From: Syntrophobacterales bacterium
GTDB taxonomy: Bacteria; Desulfobacterota; Desulfobaccia; Desulfobaccales; 0-14-0-80-60-11
Assembly (NCBI GenBank): GCA_023229795.1
Contig: JALNYP010000079.1
Location: 1 to 14,842, forward strand
DNA length: 14,842 bases
Reading direction: 5' to 3'
The translations under genes were made by a program, and so were the position numbers. Below, piece by piece: positions 5,885-11,744 of this stretch. The notes beneath the pieces were generated by a model. The model saw only the letters and a list, made by a program, of their open reading frames with translations. It was not told the origin of the DNA and ran no database searches. Position 1 is the stretch's first letter. Every line of letters starts with the position of its first letter.

Positions 5885-6376
5885 TCCTAGCATTTCCGCC
5901 AGAGGCCGATTGCGCCGGGTCGACACTTCTTCCGGGGACATCAGCATCTTTAAGGCCGTCATGGTGGCTTTGACCGCATTGTGCGGGTTGTGGGAGCCCA
6001 AACACTTGGTGAGAATGTTTTTGATGCCCGCCACTTCCACCACGGCCCGCACCGGCCCGCCGGCGATCACCCCGGTCCCTTCCGAAGCCGGTTTTAAGAG
6101 GACCCGTCCGGACCCGAACTCCCCCACCACCTGGTAGGGGATGGTGCTGTTGATAATGGGGATCGTGATCATGGACTTTTTGGCCTGCTCCACGGCTTTG
6201 CGAATGGCTTCCGGGACTTCATGGGCCTTGCCCAGTCCTGCCCCGACCTTTCCGGCGCCGTCACCTACCACGACTATGGCGCTGAACCGAAAACGGCGCC
6301 CGCCCTTGACGACCTTGGCGACGCGGCTGATGCTCACCACCTTATCGGTAAATTCGGATGACTCTGGCTCGAACAA
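5882..6376 (-). CDS. rpsE: 30S ribosomal protein S5 (TTG start)
   Basis: 30S protein near the decoding centre and mRNA entry; mutations in the family affect fidelity. It is 164 aa, normal. The N-terminal double-stranded RNA-binding-like domain spans about 10-77 (KVVSISRVAKVVKGGRRFRF, then GDGAGKVGAGLGKAHEVPEA), followed by the C-terminal domain with GSGRVLLKPASEGTGVIAGG near 88-107. The start codon is TTG at 6374-6376 with AAGGAGAA upstream, core GGAG 6 nt away. No ATG or GTG lies nearby in frame. It lies 69 bp after rplR. Its TAG stop is part of the heptad array that fills the spacer before rpmD, so the repeat begins at the last codon. Confidence 0.98.
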   Translation of the reverse strand: MFEPESSEFTDKVVSISRVAKVVKGGRRFRFSAIVVVGDGAGKVGAGLGKAHEVPEAIRKAVEQAKKSMITIPIINSTIPYQVVGEFGSGRVLLKPASEGTGVIAGGPVRAVVEVAGIKNILTKCLGSHNPHNAVKATMTALKMLMSPEEVSTRRNRPLAEMLG

Positions 6377-6380
6377 GCTG

Positions 6381-6388
6381 TTCTCCTT
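6381..6388 (-). promoter_or_regulatory. Ribosome binding site fixing the TTG start of rpsE
   Basis: The minus strand reads AAGGAGAA, with the GGAG core 6 nt before TTG at 6374-6376. This is the only credible initiation signal for rpsE. Confidence 0.8.
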
Positions 6389-6393
6389 TTATC

Positions 6394-6441
6394 GTGAGCC
6401 GTGAGCGAAAAAAACCTCTCCTCCACGGCTTACCGCTTACT
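6394..6441. repeat. Short inverted heptad element in the rplR-rpsE spacer
   Basis: Two 7-nt units at 6394-6407 (GTGAGCC, GTGAGCG) face two units in opposite orientation at 6428-6441 (GCTTACC, GCTTACT, which read AGTAAGC and GGTAAGC on the other strand). About 20 nt lie between. The right array ends 4 nt from the rplR stop and the left array lies just upstream of the rpsE Shine-Dalgarno. It has the same layout as the elements in the rpsE-rpmD and rpsJ-rplC spacers, with a different word. Confidence 0.7.
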
Positions 6442-6445
6442 CCAC

Positions 6446-6802
6446 TTAAAAATCCAGGCCGTGTTCCCGGCAACTATCCGCCACGGCCTTGATCCGGCCG
6501 TGATAGAGAAACCCGTTACGGTCGAAGACTACTTTTTCAATACCCGCGGCCTTGGCCTTGGCCGCCAGGAGCTTGCCCACAGCCTTGGCCGCGTCGACTT
6601 TCTTCAAGCCGCTCAACTGCTCCTTGAGCTCGCCGCTCAAGGTGGAGGCCGCCGCCAGGGTCTGGCCTTTGCCGTCGTCAATGATCTGCGCGTAAATATG
6701 TTTGCTGCTGCGGAAGACCGAGAGCCGCAGCCGGTTCCCGCCCCCGACTTTCTTCCTGATGCGTTGTTTCCGCTTCAGCCGCGCCGTTTCTTTGGGGTTC
6801 AT
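6446..6802 (-). CDS. rplR: 50S ribosomal protein L18
   Basis: Binds 5S rRNA and, with L5, installs it in the central protuberance. It is 118 aa, typical. It starts MNPKETARLKRKQRIRKKVGG and contains RLSVFRSSKHIYAQIIDD at about 26-43 and the C-terminal FDRNGFLYHGRIKAVADSCRE, both family hallmarks. ATG at 6800-6802 follows AGGAGAA in the 14-nt gap after rplF. After it comes a 69-bp spacer with a short heptad repeat. Confidence 0.98.
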   Translation of the reverse strand: MNPKETARLKRKQRIRKKVGGGNRLRLSVFRSSKHIYAQIIDDGKGQTLAAASTLSGELKEQLSGLKKVDAAKAVGKLLAAKAKAAGIEKVVFDRNGFLYHGRIKAVADSCREHGLDF

Positions 6803-6816
6803 GTCAGCATTCTCCT

Positions 6817-7356
6817 TTAACGGCCGCCGGCCTTGCCCACTTTGCGGCGAATCACTTCGCCGGCAAACTTGATGCCCTTGCCCTTATACGGGTCGGGCGG
6901 CCTGAGCCGGCGAATCACCGCCACCGTCTGACCCAGAAGCTCCTTATTGGCGCCGGTGAATTCGATGCGGTTGGCCTTTTCCACCTTGGCGCTGATCCCT
7001 TTGGGCAAAGGAAAGTTCACGGGGTTGGAGTATCCCACGTTAAACACCAGGGTGTCGCCCTTGGCTTCCACCTTGTAGCCGGTGCCCACCAGTTCCAGCA
7101 CCCGGGTAAACCCCGTGCTGGTCCCGGTGACCATGTTGGCCGCCAGGGTGCGGGCCAGGCCCCAGTAACACCGGGTCAGCCGGTTGTCATCCTGGGGTTC
7201 CACCGTGATCTCCTGGGCCCCGATATTGATCTTGACCCGGGGAGGCATGACCTGCGAAAGGCTGCCCAGGGGCCCGGTGACCATCAACTTGCCGTCTTCC
7301 ATCTTGACCTTCACCCCTTTGGGCAAAGGTACCGGTTTCTTGCCGATGCGGCTCAT
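6817..7356 (-). CDS. rplF: 50S ribosomal protein L6
   Basis: 50S protein near the factor-binding site, contacting the sarcin-ricin loop region. It is 179 aa, standard. It has two related alpha-beta domains; the first begins MSRIGKKPVPLPKGVKV, and the second carries the signature VAVIRRLRPPDPYKGKGI at about 145-162. ATG at 7354-7356; the gap to rpsH is 10 nt and to rplR 14 nt. Nothing unusual was seen. Confidence 0.98.
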   Translation of the reverse strand: MSRIGKKPVPLPKGVKVKMEDGKLMVTGPLGSLSQVMPPRVKINIGAQEITVEPQDDNRLTRCYWGLARTLAANMVTGTSTGFTRVLELVGTGYKVEAKGDTLVFNVGYSNPVNFPLPKGISAKVEKANRIEFTGANKELLGQTVAVIRRLRPPDPYKGKGIKFAGEVIRRKVGKAGGR

Positions 7357-7366
7357 ATCTTCACCC

Positions 7367-7765
7367 TTACCAGATCTCGCACAAGACCTCGCCGCCCACG
7401 TTGAGCTTGCGGGCCTGGCGATCGGTGACCACCCCCTGGGAGGTGGAAATTACCGCCACCCCCAGTCCCCCCTGTACCTTGGGGAGTTCGGCATTGCCGG
7501 CATAGACCCGGCGCCCGGGTTTGCTGACCCGTTTGATGCCCTGGATGAGCGGTTGCTGATGATCGCTGTACTTGAGATAGACTCGCAAGATGCCCTGGCG
7601 ATTATCTTTAATGACCTTGTAGTTTTTAATAAACCCTTCTTCTTTGAGAATGCGCGCCAGGTTGATCTTCATGCGCGAGGCCGGAATGTCAACCTTGTCG
7701 AACCGCGCCCCCCCGGCATTGCGAATCCGGGTCAACATATCGGCGATGGGATCGGTCATACACAT
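7367..7765 (-). CDS. rpsH: 30S ribosomal protein S8
   Basis: Primary 16S rRNA binder of the central domain; in E. coli it is also the translational repressor of the spc operon. It is 132 aa, normal. It starts MCMTDPIADMLTRIRNA; the ATG at 7763-7765 is favoured because the family usually has two residues before MTDP, though the ATG two codons later is possible. The C-terminal signature GVAVISTSQGVVTDRQARK is present. It lies 8 nt after rpsN and 10 nt before rplF. I did not recognise an S8-target-like hairpin at the rplX-rplE junction, where E. coli has one. Confidence 0.98.
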   Translation of the reverse strand: MCMTDPIADMLTRIRNAGGARFDKVDIPASRMKINLARILKEEGFIKNYKVIKDNRQGILRVYLKYSDHQQPLIQGIKRVSKPGRRVYAGNAELPKVQGGLGVAVISTSQGVVTDRQARKLNVGGEVLCEIW

Positions 7766-7773
7766 AGTTTGCC

Positions 7774-7959
7774 CTACCAGCTAGATTTGATCACCCCAGG
7801 GATTTCTCCCTTGAGGGCCATGTTGCGAAAACAGATGCGGCAGATACCGAAGCGTCGGAGAAAGGCCCGCGGCCGGCCGCACAACGGACAGCGATTATAT
7901 TTCTGCACCGGATATTTGGGCTCGCGCTTTGCCTTGGCTATTAATGATTTTTTGGCCAT
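7774..7959 (-). CDS. rpsN: 30S ribosomal protein S14, type Z (zinc-binding)
   Basis: Protein of the 30S head near the A site. The 61-aa length is that of the short zinc-binding form, not the about 101-aa zinc-free form of enterobacteria. Ligands Cys24, Cys27, Cys40 and Cys43 are in CPLCGRPRAF...GICRICF. ATG is at 7957-7959, 2 nt after the rplE stop, with the ribosome site inside the rplE end. A short S14 in this position is typical of Gram-positives and deltaproteobacteria and helps place the organism outside the gammaproteobacteria. Confidence 0.98.
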   Translation of the reverse strand: MAKKSLIAKAKREPKYPVQKYNRCPLCGRPRAFLRRFGICRICFRNMALKGEIPGVIKSSW

Positions 7960-7961
7960 CC

Positions 7962-8651
7962 TTATCTCCTGAAGGGCATACCCATGAGTTTGAGTAAGAA
8001 TTTCCCTTCTTCATCCGTGGGCGCGCTGGTGACGATGGTGATGTTCATGCCCTTGACCTTATCTATCTTGTCGTAGTCGATCTCCGGGAAGATGATCTGC
8101 TCTTTGATGCCCAGGGTATAGTTGCCCCGGCCGTCGAAAGCGCGTTCGTTGACTCCCCGGAAGTCCCGTACCCGGGCCAGCACCACGTTGACCAGCTTGT
8201 CTAAGAAATAGTACATGCGGTCCCGGCGCAGGGTGACCATGCAGCCGATGGGCATGCCTTCCCTCAGCTTGAAGGCGGCGATGGACTTCCTGGCCTTGGT
8301 GACCACCGGTTTTTGGCCGGTAATGGCCCCCAGTTCCACCGAGGCCGAATCCAACAACTTAATGTTCTGGATGGCTTCCCCCAACCCCATGTTGACCACG
8401 ACCTTCACGACCCGCGGCACCTGCATGGGGCTCTTGTACTTGAACTCCTGCATCATCCGGGGGACACACTCGGTCCGATAATAATCCTGCAGGCGCGGCG
8501 TCCCTTTGGGAGCGGGCGGCGCCGCCGACTTCTTCTCGGCTACTGCAGCCGCAGGCTTCTCCGCACCCTTGGCAGCCTTCTTGGGAGCCGCCTTGGCAGG
8601 CGCCTTGCCCGTCGCCTTGGACTTGTCTTTTCCAGATCCTTTTTCAGCCAT
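7962..8651 (-). CDS. rplE: 50S ribosomal protein L5 with long Lys/Ala/Pro N-terminal extension
   Basis: Binds 5S rRNA and forms part of the central protuberance, contacting P-site tRNA. At 229 aa it is about 50 residues longer than the usual near-180. The extra is at the N-terminus: residues 1-50 are built almost only of Lys, Ala, Pro, Gly, Ser and Glu, with KAPAKAAPKKAAKGAEKPAA-like repeats, and look disordered. The normal L5 core begins at about residue 52 (PRLQDYYRTECVPRMM) and runs to a normal C-terminus (GMPFRR). ATG at 8649-8651 overlaps the rplX stop by 8 nt and has AAGGAA 7 nt upstream; no in-frame start lies near the core. The extension is therefore most likely translated. Its function is unknown; added rRNA contacts are a guess. 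Confidence 0.97.
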   Translation of the reverse strand: MAEKGSGKDKSKATGKAPAKAAPKKAAKGAEKPAAAVAEKKSAAPPAPKGTPRLQDYYRTECVPRMMQEFKYKSPMQVPRVVKVVVNMGLGEAIQNIKLLDSASVELGAITGQKPVVTKARKSIAAFKLREGMPIGCMVTLRRDRMYYFLDKLVNVVLARVRDFRGVNERAFDGRGNYTLGIKEQIIFPEIDYDKIDKVKGMNITIVTSAPTDEEGKFLLKLMGMPFRR

Positions 8652-8991
8652 CGATCAATTCCTTGCATTTCAAGCATACCCGGACCTTCTTGCCTTCACC
8701 GGTCTGGGTCATACGAAAACGGGTGGCAGTGGCGCACTTTGGGCAAATCAGCTTCACCTTGCAGACATACAGCGGCGCTTCCTTCTCCACGATCCCGCCC
8801 TGCCCGCTCGTCGGACTGGGCCGGGTGTGCCGCTTGATGAGGTTAAGCTTTTCCACCAGCACCTGGTTCTTTTCCCGGAACACCTTCAGGACCTTGCCGG
8901 TCTTGCCCTTTTCCTTGCCAGTGGTCACCTCGATCAGGTCGTTCTTCTTCAACTTGACCTTGACGGGCTCCTGAACTTTTTTATACCCCAT
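8644..8991 (-). CDS. rplX: 50S ribosomal protein L24 with zinc ribbon
   Basis: Early assembly protein at the 50S exit tunnel. It is 115 aa. The KOW-type RNA-binding motif is at about residues 17-45 (LIEVTTGKEKGKTGKVLKVF), and NLIKRHTRPSP at 50-60 is typical. The C-terminus has Cys83-x2-Cys86 and Cys106-x2-Cys109 (CPKC ... CLKC), a zinc-ribbon pattern common in many bacterial L24 proteins. Its ATG shares one base with the TAA stop of rplN (TAATG), and its own TGA lies 8 nt inside rplE, so it is coupled on both sides. Confidence 0.98.
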   Translation of the reverse strand: MGYKKVQEPVKVKLKKNDLIEVTTGKEKGKTGKVLKVFREKNQVLVEKLNLIKRHTRPSPTSGQGGIVEKEAPLYVCKVKLICPKCATATRFRMTQTGEGKKVRVCLKCKELIDG

Positions 8992-9359
8992 TAGAGCACC
9001 TCCGGGGCCAGGGAGATAATCTTCATGAAGCGCTTGGCCCGCAGTTCCCGGGCCACCGGCCCGAAGATGCGGGTGCCGATGGGATCGCCCTGGGGGTTGA
9101 TGAGCACCGCGGAGTTATCGTCAAACTTGATGTAAGAACCGTCGGGACGCCTCGTCTCCTTGACGGTGCGCACCACTACGGCCCGCATCACGTCGCCCTT
9201 CTTCACCTTGGAGTGAGGCAGCGCTTCCTTCACCGCGACAATGATGATATCCCCGACCCTGGCATACCGCCGCCTGGTGCCTCCCAGGACCCGGATGCAG
9301 GAAACTTTCTTGGCGCCGGAGTTATCCGCCACCGTCATTTGTGTTTGAACCTGGATCAT
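8991..9359 (-). CDS. rplN: 50S ribosomal protein L14
   Basis: 50S protein forming intersubunit bridges with 16S rRNA and the target of the silencing factor RsfS in other bacteria. It is 122 aa, the invariant family length. It begins MIQVQTQMTVADNSGAKKVS, with the signature around AVVVRTVKETRRPDGSYIKF at about 65-84 and the end FMKIISLAPEVL. ATG at 9357-9359; 24 nt after rpsQ; its stop overlaps the rplX start by one base. Nothing odd. Confidence 0.99.
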   Translation of the reverse strand: MIQVQTQMTVADNSGAKKVSCIRVLGGTRRRYARVGDIIIVAVKEALPHSKVKKGDVMRAVVVRTVKETRRPDGSYIKFDDNSAVLINPQGDPIGTRIFGPVARELRAKRFMKIISLAPEVL

Positions 9360-9383
9360 TCTTCTATCCTCACGCCCGGTCGC

Positions 9384-9644
9384 TTACTGGGCCTTCTCCA
9401 GGACTTCTTTGACCCGCCAGTTTTTGTCCCGGCTTAAGGGACGCGTCTCTTCCAGGAGAACCTTGTCTCCCACCTGGCAGGAATTATTGGGGTCATGGGC
9501 CTTGATTCGGGCCCGGCGCCGGATGATCTTATGATAGAGGGGGTGGCCTACCAGGCGCTTCACTTCCACCACCACGGTCTTGTCCATCTTGTCGCTGACC
9601 ACCTTACCGATTCTGGTCTTGCGCACACCGCGCTGCTTTTCCAT
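9384..9644 (-). CDS. rpsQ: 30S ribosomal protein S17
   Basis: Primary 16S rRNA binder with an OB fold in the 30S body. It is 86 aa, normal. Family patterns are RKTRIGKVVSDKMDKTVVVEV (from residue 8) and KAHDPNNSCQVGDKVLLEETRPLS in the second half. ATG at 9642-9644, 20 nt after rpmC; AGGA lies before it. The gap to rplN is 24 nt. Confidence 0.98.
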   Translation of the reverse strand: MEKQRGVRKTRIGKVVSDKMDKTVVVEVKRLVGHPLYHKIIRRRARIKAHDPNNSCQVGDKVLLEETRPLSRDKNWRVKEVLEKAQ

Positions 9645-9664
9645 ACCTGACTAATCCTCCCAGG

Positions 9665-9859
9665 CTATTCTTGCCCGGCTTTGCCCCTCAGTACCGTCTT
9701 GACCCGGGCCAGGTCTTTCCTGGCCTGCCCCAGTCGGGCGGTGTTGTCCAATTGCTGGCGGCTATGTTGAAAGTTGAGGTTAAAGAGTTCTTCCGAGACC
9801 TCTTTCAACTTAACCTGAAGTTCTTCCCGGGTCAGATCGCGTAAATCCGCGGCCTTCAT
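9665..9859 (-). CDS. rpmC: 50S ribosomal protein L29
   Basis: Two-helix protein at the peptide exit tunnel and part of the docking site for the signal recognition particle and trigger factor. It is 64 aa, normal. It starts MKAADLRDLTREELQVKLKE and has LFNLNFQHSRQQLDNTARL in the middle, both strongly family-like. The ATG overlaps the rplP TGA by 4 nt (ATGA), so the two are probably translated by re-initiating ribosomes. Confidence 0.98.
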   Translation of the reverse strand: MKAADLRDLTREELQVKLKEVSEELFNLNFQHSRQQLDNTARLGQARKDLARVKTVLRGKAGQE

Positions 9860-10290
9860 GATTTCGCCTCCGCCGTTACCACCTGCTCCTTCTCCACAAA
9901 CTTGGTGGGGATGGGCAGTTTATGCGAAGCCAGGCGCATGGCCTCTTTGGCCGTTTCCCGGTCCACTCCGGCCATCTCATAGAGGATGAGACCGGGCCGG
10001 ATTACCGCCACCCAACCCTCCGGACCGCCTTTACCTTTCCCCATGCGGGTTTCCGCCGGTTTCTTGGTAAAGGGCTTATCCGGAAAGACCCTGATCCAGA
10101 TCTGCCCGCCCCGCTTGACATGGCGGGTGATCGCGATCCGGGCCGCTTCAATCTGTTGAGCCGTGATCCAGCCGCATTCCTCAGCCATCAGGCCGTATTC
10201 CCCGAAGGCCACAAAGTTGCCCCGGGTCGCCTTGCCCCGGCGGCGGCCACGCATTACTTTCCGATGTTTTACCCGTTTTGGTGCAAGCAT
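9856..10290 (-). CDS. rplP: 50S ribosomal protein L16
   Basis: 50S protein that helps form the A-site tRNA channel and is essential for late assembly. It is 144 aa, slightly longer than the 136-aa E. coli form at the C-terminus. It begins MLAPKRVKHRKVMRGRRRGK and contains RVFPDKPFTKKPAETRMGKGKG at about 62-83, the classic signature. ATG at 10288-10290 has AAGGA about 8 nt upstream. A stronger GGGGAGGAGG lies further upstream in a hairpin. The 138-bp spacer before it is unusual; rpmC overlaps its end by 4 nt. Confidence 0.98.
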   Translation of the reverse strand: MLAPKRVKHRKVMRGRRRGKATRGNFVAFGEYGLMAEECGWITAQQIEAARIAITRHVKRGGQIWIRVFPDKPFTKKPAETRMGKGKGGPEGWVAVIRPGLILYEMAGVDRETAKEAMRLASHKLPIPTKFVEKEQVVTAEAKS

Positions 10291-10308
10291 TTTTCTGTCC
10301 TTGACCTC

Positions 10309-10328
10309 CTCCCCTTTCTAGAGGGGAG
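10309..10328. repeat. Hairpin in the rplP leader
   Basis: CTCCCCT (10309-10315) and AGGGGAG (10322-10328) form a 7-bp perfect stem around a 6-nt loop. On the minus-strand transcript the 3' arm continues into GAGG and ends about 15 nt before the rplP start codon. This buries a purine-rich GGGGAGGAGG that resembles a Shine-Dalgarno, so it could modulate rplP translation. Confidence 0.6.
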
Positions 10329-10392
10329 CAGGGGGATTATATCTGCTTCCTGGCCTTGATCTCGGCTTCCCGTTTACCATGGGTCCTCAAGT

Positions 10393-10423
10393 CCCAAAAC
10401 CCAGAACCTAAAACCCAGAACCC
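10393..10423. repeat. Tandem heptad array CCCAAAA/CCCAGAA in the rpsC-rplP spacer
   Basis: Exact 7-nt units run CCCAAAA, CCCAGAA, CCTAAAA, CCCAGAA, CCC. The array ends 5 nt before the rpsC stop codon, on its downstream side in transcription. No matching inverted array was found in the remaining spacer, so this is a one-sided version of the elements at 14199-14341 and 5760-5884. The rest of the spacer holds the hairpin at 10309-10328 and no ORF. Confidence 0.8.
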
Positions 10424-10428
10424 GCAGT

Positions 10429-11082
10429 TTAGAAGCTCATGCCTTCTTCGGCGCTCAAGACCTCGCCATGGAAGATCCACGTCTTCACCCCGATGATCCC
10501 GTAGGTGGTCTTGGCTTCCGCGAAGCCGTAATCAATCAGGGCCCGCAGGGTGTGCAGCGGTACCCGGCCTTCCCGGTACCATTCCTGCCGGGCGATTTCC
10601 GCCCCGGCCAGGCGGCCCTTGCAGCGGATCTTGATGCCCTTGGCCCCGAACTTCAGGGCCTGGCCCACTGACTTTTTCATGGCCCGCCGGAAGGAGACCC
10701 GCCGCTCCAGTTGCTGGGCGATGTTTTCCGCCACCAACTGGGCATTGATCTCGGGTTTGCGCACTTCGTGCACGTCGATGACGAGTTCCCGGCCCACTAC
10801 TTTCTCCAGCCGGCGCCGCAGGTCATCGATTTTCTTGCCTTTTTGGCCGATAACCATGCCCGGCCGGGAGGTATGGATTCTAATGGTCAGCTTGTTAGCC
10901 GCCCGTTTGATGTCCAGTCCGGCGATCCCCGCCCCTTTGAGTTCCTTATCTGCCTTGATGAACTCACGAATCTTGCGGTCTTCCAAAACCAGCGCTGCAA
11001 AATCCTTCCGGGCGAACCAAATGGAATCCCATTTGCGATAACTCCCCAGACGGAAACCGATGGGGTGAACTTTCTGGCCCAA
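10429..11082 (-). CDS. rpsC: 30S ribosomal protein S3 (TTG start)
   Basis: 30S head protein at the mRNA entry channel. It is 217 aa, normal. It starts MGQKVHPIGFRLG, the invariant family N-terminus. The type-2 KH domain has the GQKG loop at residues 79-82, and FRRAMK at 131-136 gives Arg132, Arg133 and Lys136, matching E. coli residues needed for mRNA unwinding. The start codon is TTG at 11080-11082 with AGGAGG 6 nt upstream. An ATG at 11085-11087 is out of frame and only 1-2 nt from the AGGAGG, so it is not used. It lies 22 nt after rplV and 138 bp before rplP. Confidence 0.98.
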   Translation of the reverse strand: MGQKVHPIGFRLGSYRKWDSIWFARKDFAALVLEDRKIREFIKADKELKGAGIAGLDIKRAANKLTIRIHTSRPGMVIGQKGKKIDDLRRRLEKVVGRELVIDVHEVRKPEINAQLVAENIAQQLERRVSFRRAMKKSVGQALKFGAKGIKIRCKGRLAGAEIARQEWYREGRVPLHTLRALIDYGFAEAKTTYGIIGVKTWIFHGEVLSAEEGMSF

Positions 11083-11088
11083 TCCATG

Positions 11089-11094
11089 CCTCCT
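11089..11094 (-). promoter_or_regulatory. Ribosome binding site fixing the TTG start of rpsC
   Basis: AGGAGG on the minus strand, six bases before TTG. It decides between the correct TTG frame and an out-of-frame ATG that begins only one base after the AGGAGG. Confidence 0.85.
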
Positions 11095-11104
11095 TATAAC
11101 CTGA

Positions 11105-11446
11105 TCATTTCACAGTCCCTTCCTTCAGGACTACGGTAATATGACTGCTTCTCTTGAGGATGTGGTTAACCCGGCCCATGGCCCGCGCCTGGAAGCGCTT
11201 CAGGGAAGGACCGCCATCCACCTGGACCCCCTTGACCACCAGGGTATCCACGTCCACCTGCGGCCGCTGCTCGGCATTGGCCACCGCGGACATCACCACC
11301 TTGCGCACCAGCCGCGCCCCCTTCTGGGGCATGAACTGCAACATCGCCAGGGCCTCTTCCACCTTCTTGCCGGAAATGGTCCGGGTCACCAGCCGCAGCT
11401 TGGTGGGCGAGATATGAAGATATTTAGCGCTCGCCTTGATTTCCAT
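11105..11446 (-). CDS. rplV: 50S ribosomal protein L22
   Basis: 50S protein whose extended loop lines the exit tunnel. It is 113 aa, normal. It starts MEIKASAKYLHISPTKLRLV; the beta-hairpin loop region is in the second half (DGGPSLKRFQARAMGRVNHI at about 77-96), including the RAMGR motif that reaches the tunnel. ATG at 11444-11446, 2 nt after the rpsS stop, so coupled. No macrolide-resistance-type insertion or deletion is evident in the loop. Confidence 0.98.
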   Translation of the reverse strand: MEIKASAKYLHISPTKLRLVTRTISGKKVEEALAMLQFMPQKGARLVRKVVMSAVANAEQRPQVDVDTLVVKGVQVDGGPSLKRFQARAMGRVNHILKRSSHITVVLKEGTVK

Positions 11447-11448
11447 GG

Positions 11449-11733
11449 TTATTTCTTACCCACTTTGGTTTTGCGGTCCCCGGCGTGGCCCCCGAACATC
11501 CGGGTGGGAGAGAACTCGCCTAACTTGTGCCCCACCATGTTTTCGGTGACATAGACCGGGATAAACTTTTTGCCGTTATGGACCGCCAGGGTTAATCCGA
11601 TAAATTCTGGAGTAATGGTGGACCGCCGCGACCAGGTCTTGAGCACTTTGCGATCCTGAGTCTCCCGGGCCTTATACACCTTGGCCTGGAGGCTGTCCTG
11701 CACGTAAGGTCCCTTTTTTAATGAACGGGCCAC
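11449..11733 (-). CDS. rpsS: 30S ribosomal protein S19 (GTG start)
   Basis: 30S head protein that pairs with S13 and contacts the A-site finger. It is 94 aa, normal. It starts MARSLKKGPYVQDSLQ, with the central HNGKKFIPVYVTENMVGHKLGEF signature at about 53-75 and FSPTRMFGGH after it. The start codon is GTG at 11731-11733 with GAGGGG about 8 nt upstream. It lies 11 nt after rplB and 2 nt before rplV. Confidence 0.98.
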   Translation of the reverse strand: MARSLKKGPYVQDSLQAKVYKARETQDRKVLKTWSRRSTITPEFIGLTLAVHNGKKFIPVYVTENMVGHKLGEFSPTRMFGGHAGDRKTKVGKK

Positions 11734-11744
11734 GATTTTCCCCT

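Noticed and set aside
10887..11087. Minus-strand ATG open frame of 66 codons starting just upstream of rpsC
   Set aside because: It is out of frame with S3, its ATG is only one base from the AGGAGG, and the TTG frame gives the invariant S3 N-terminus.
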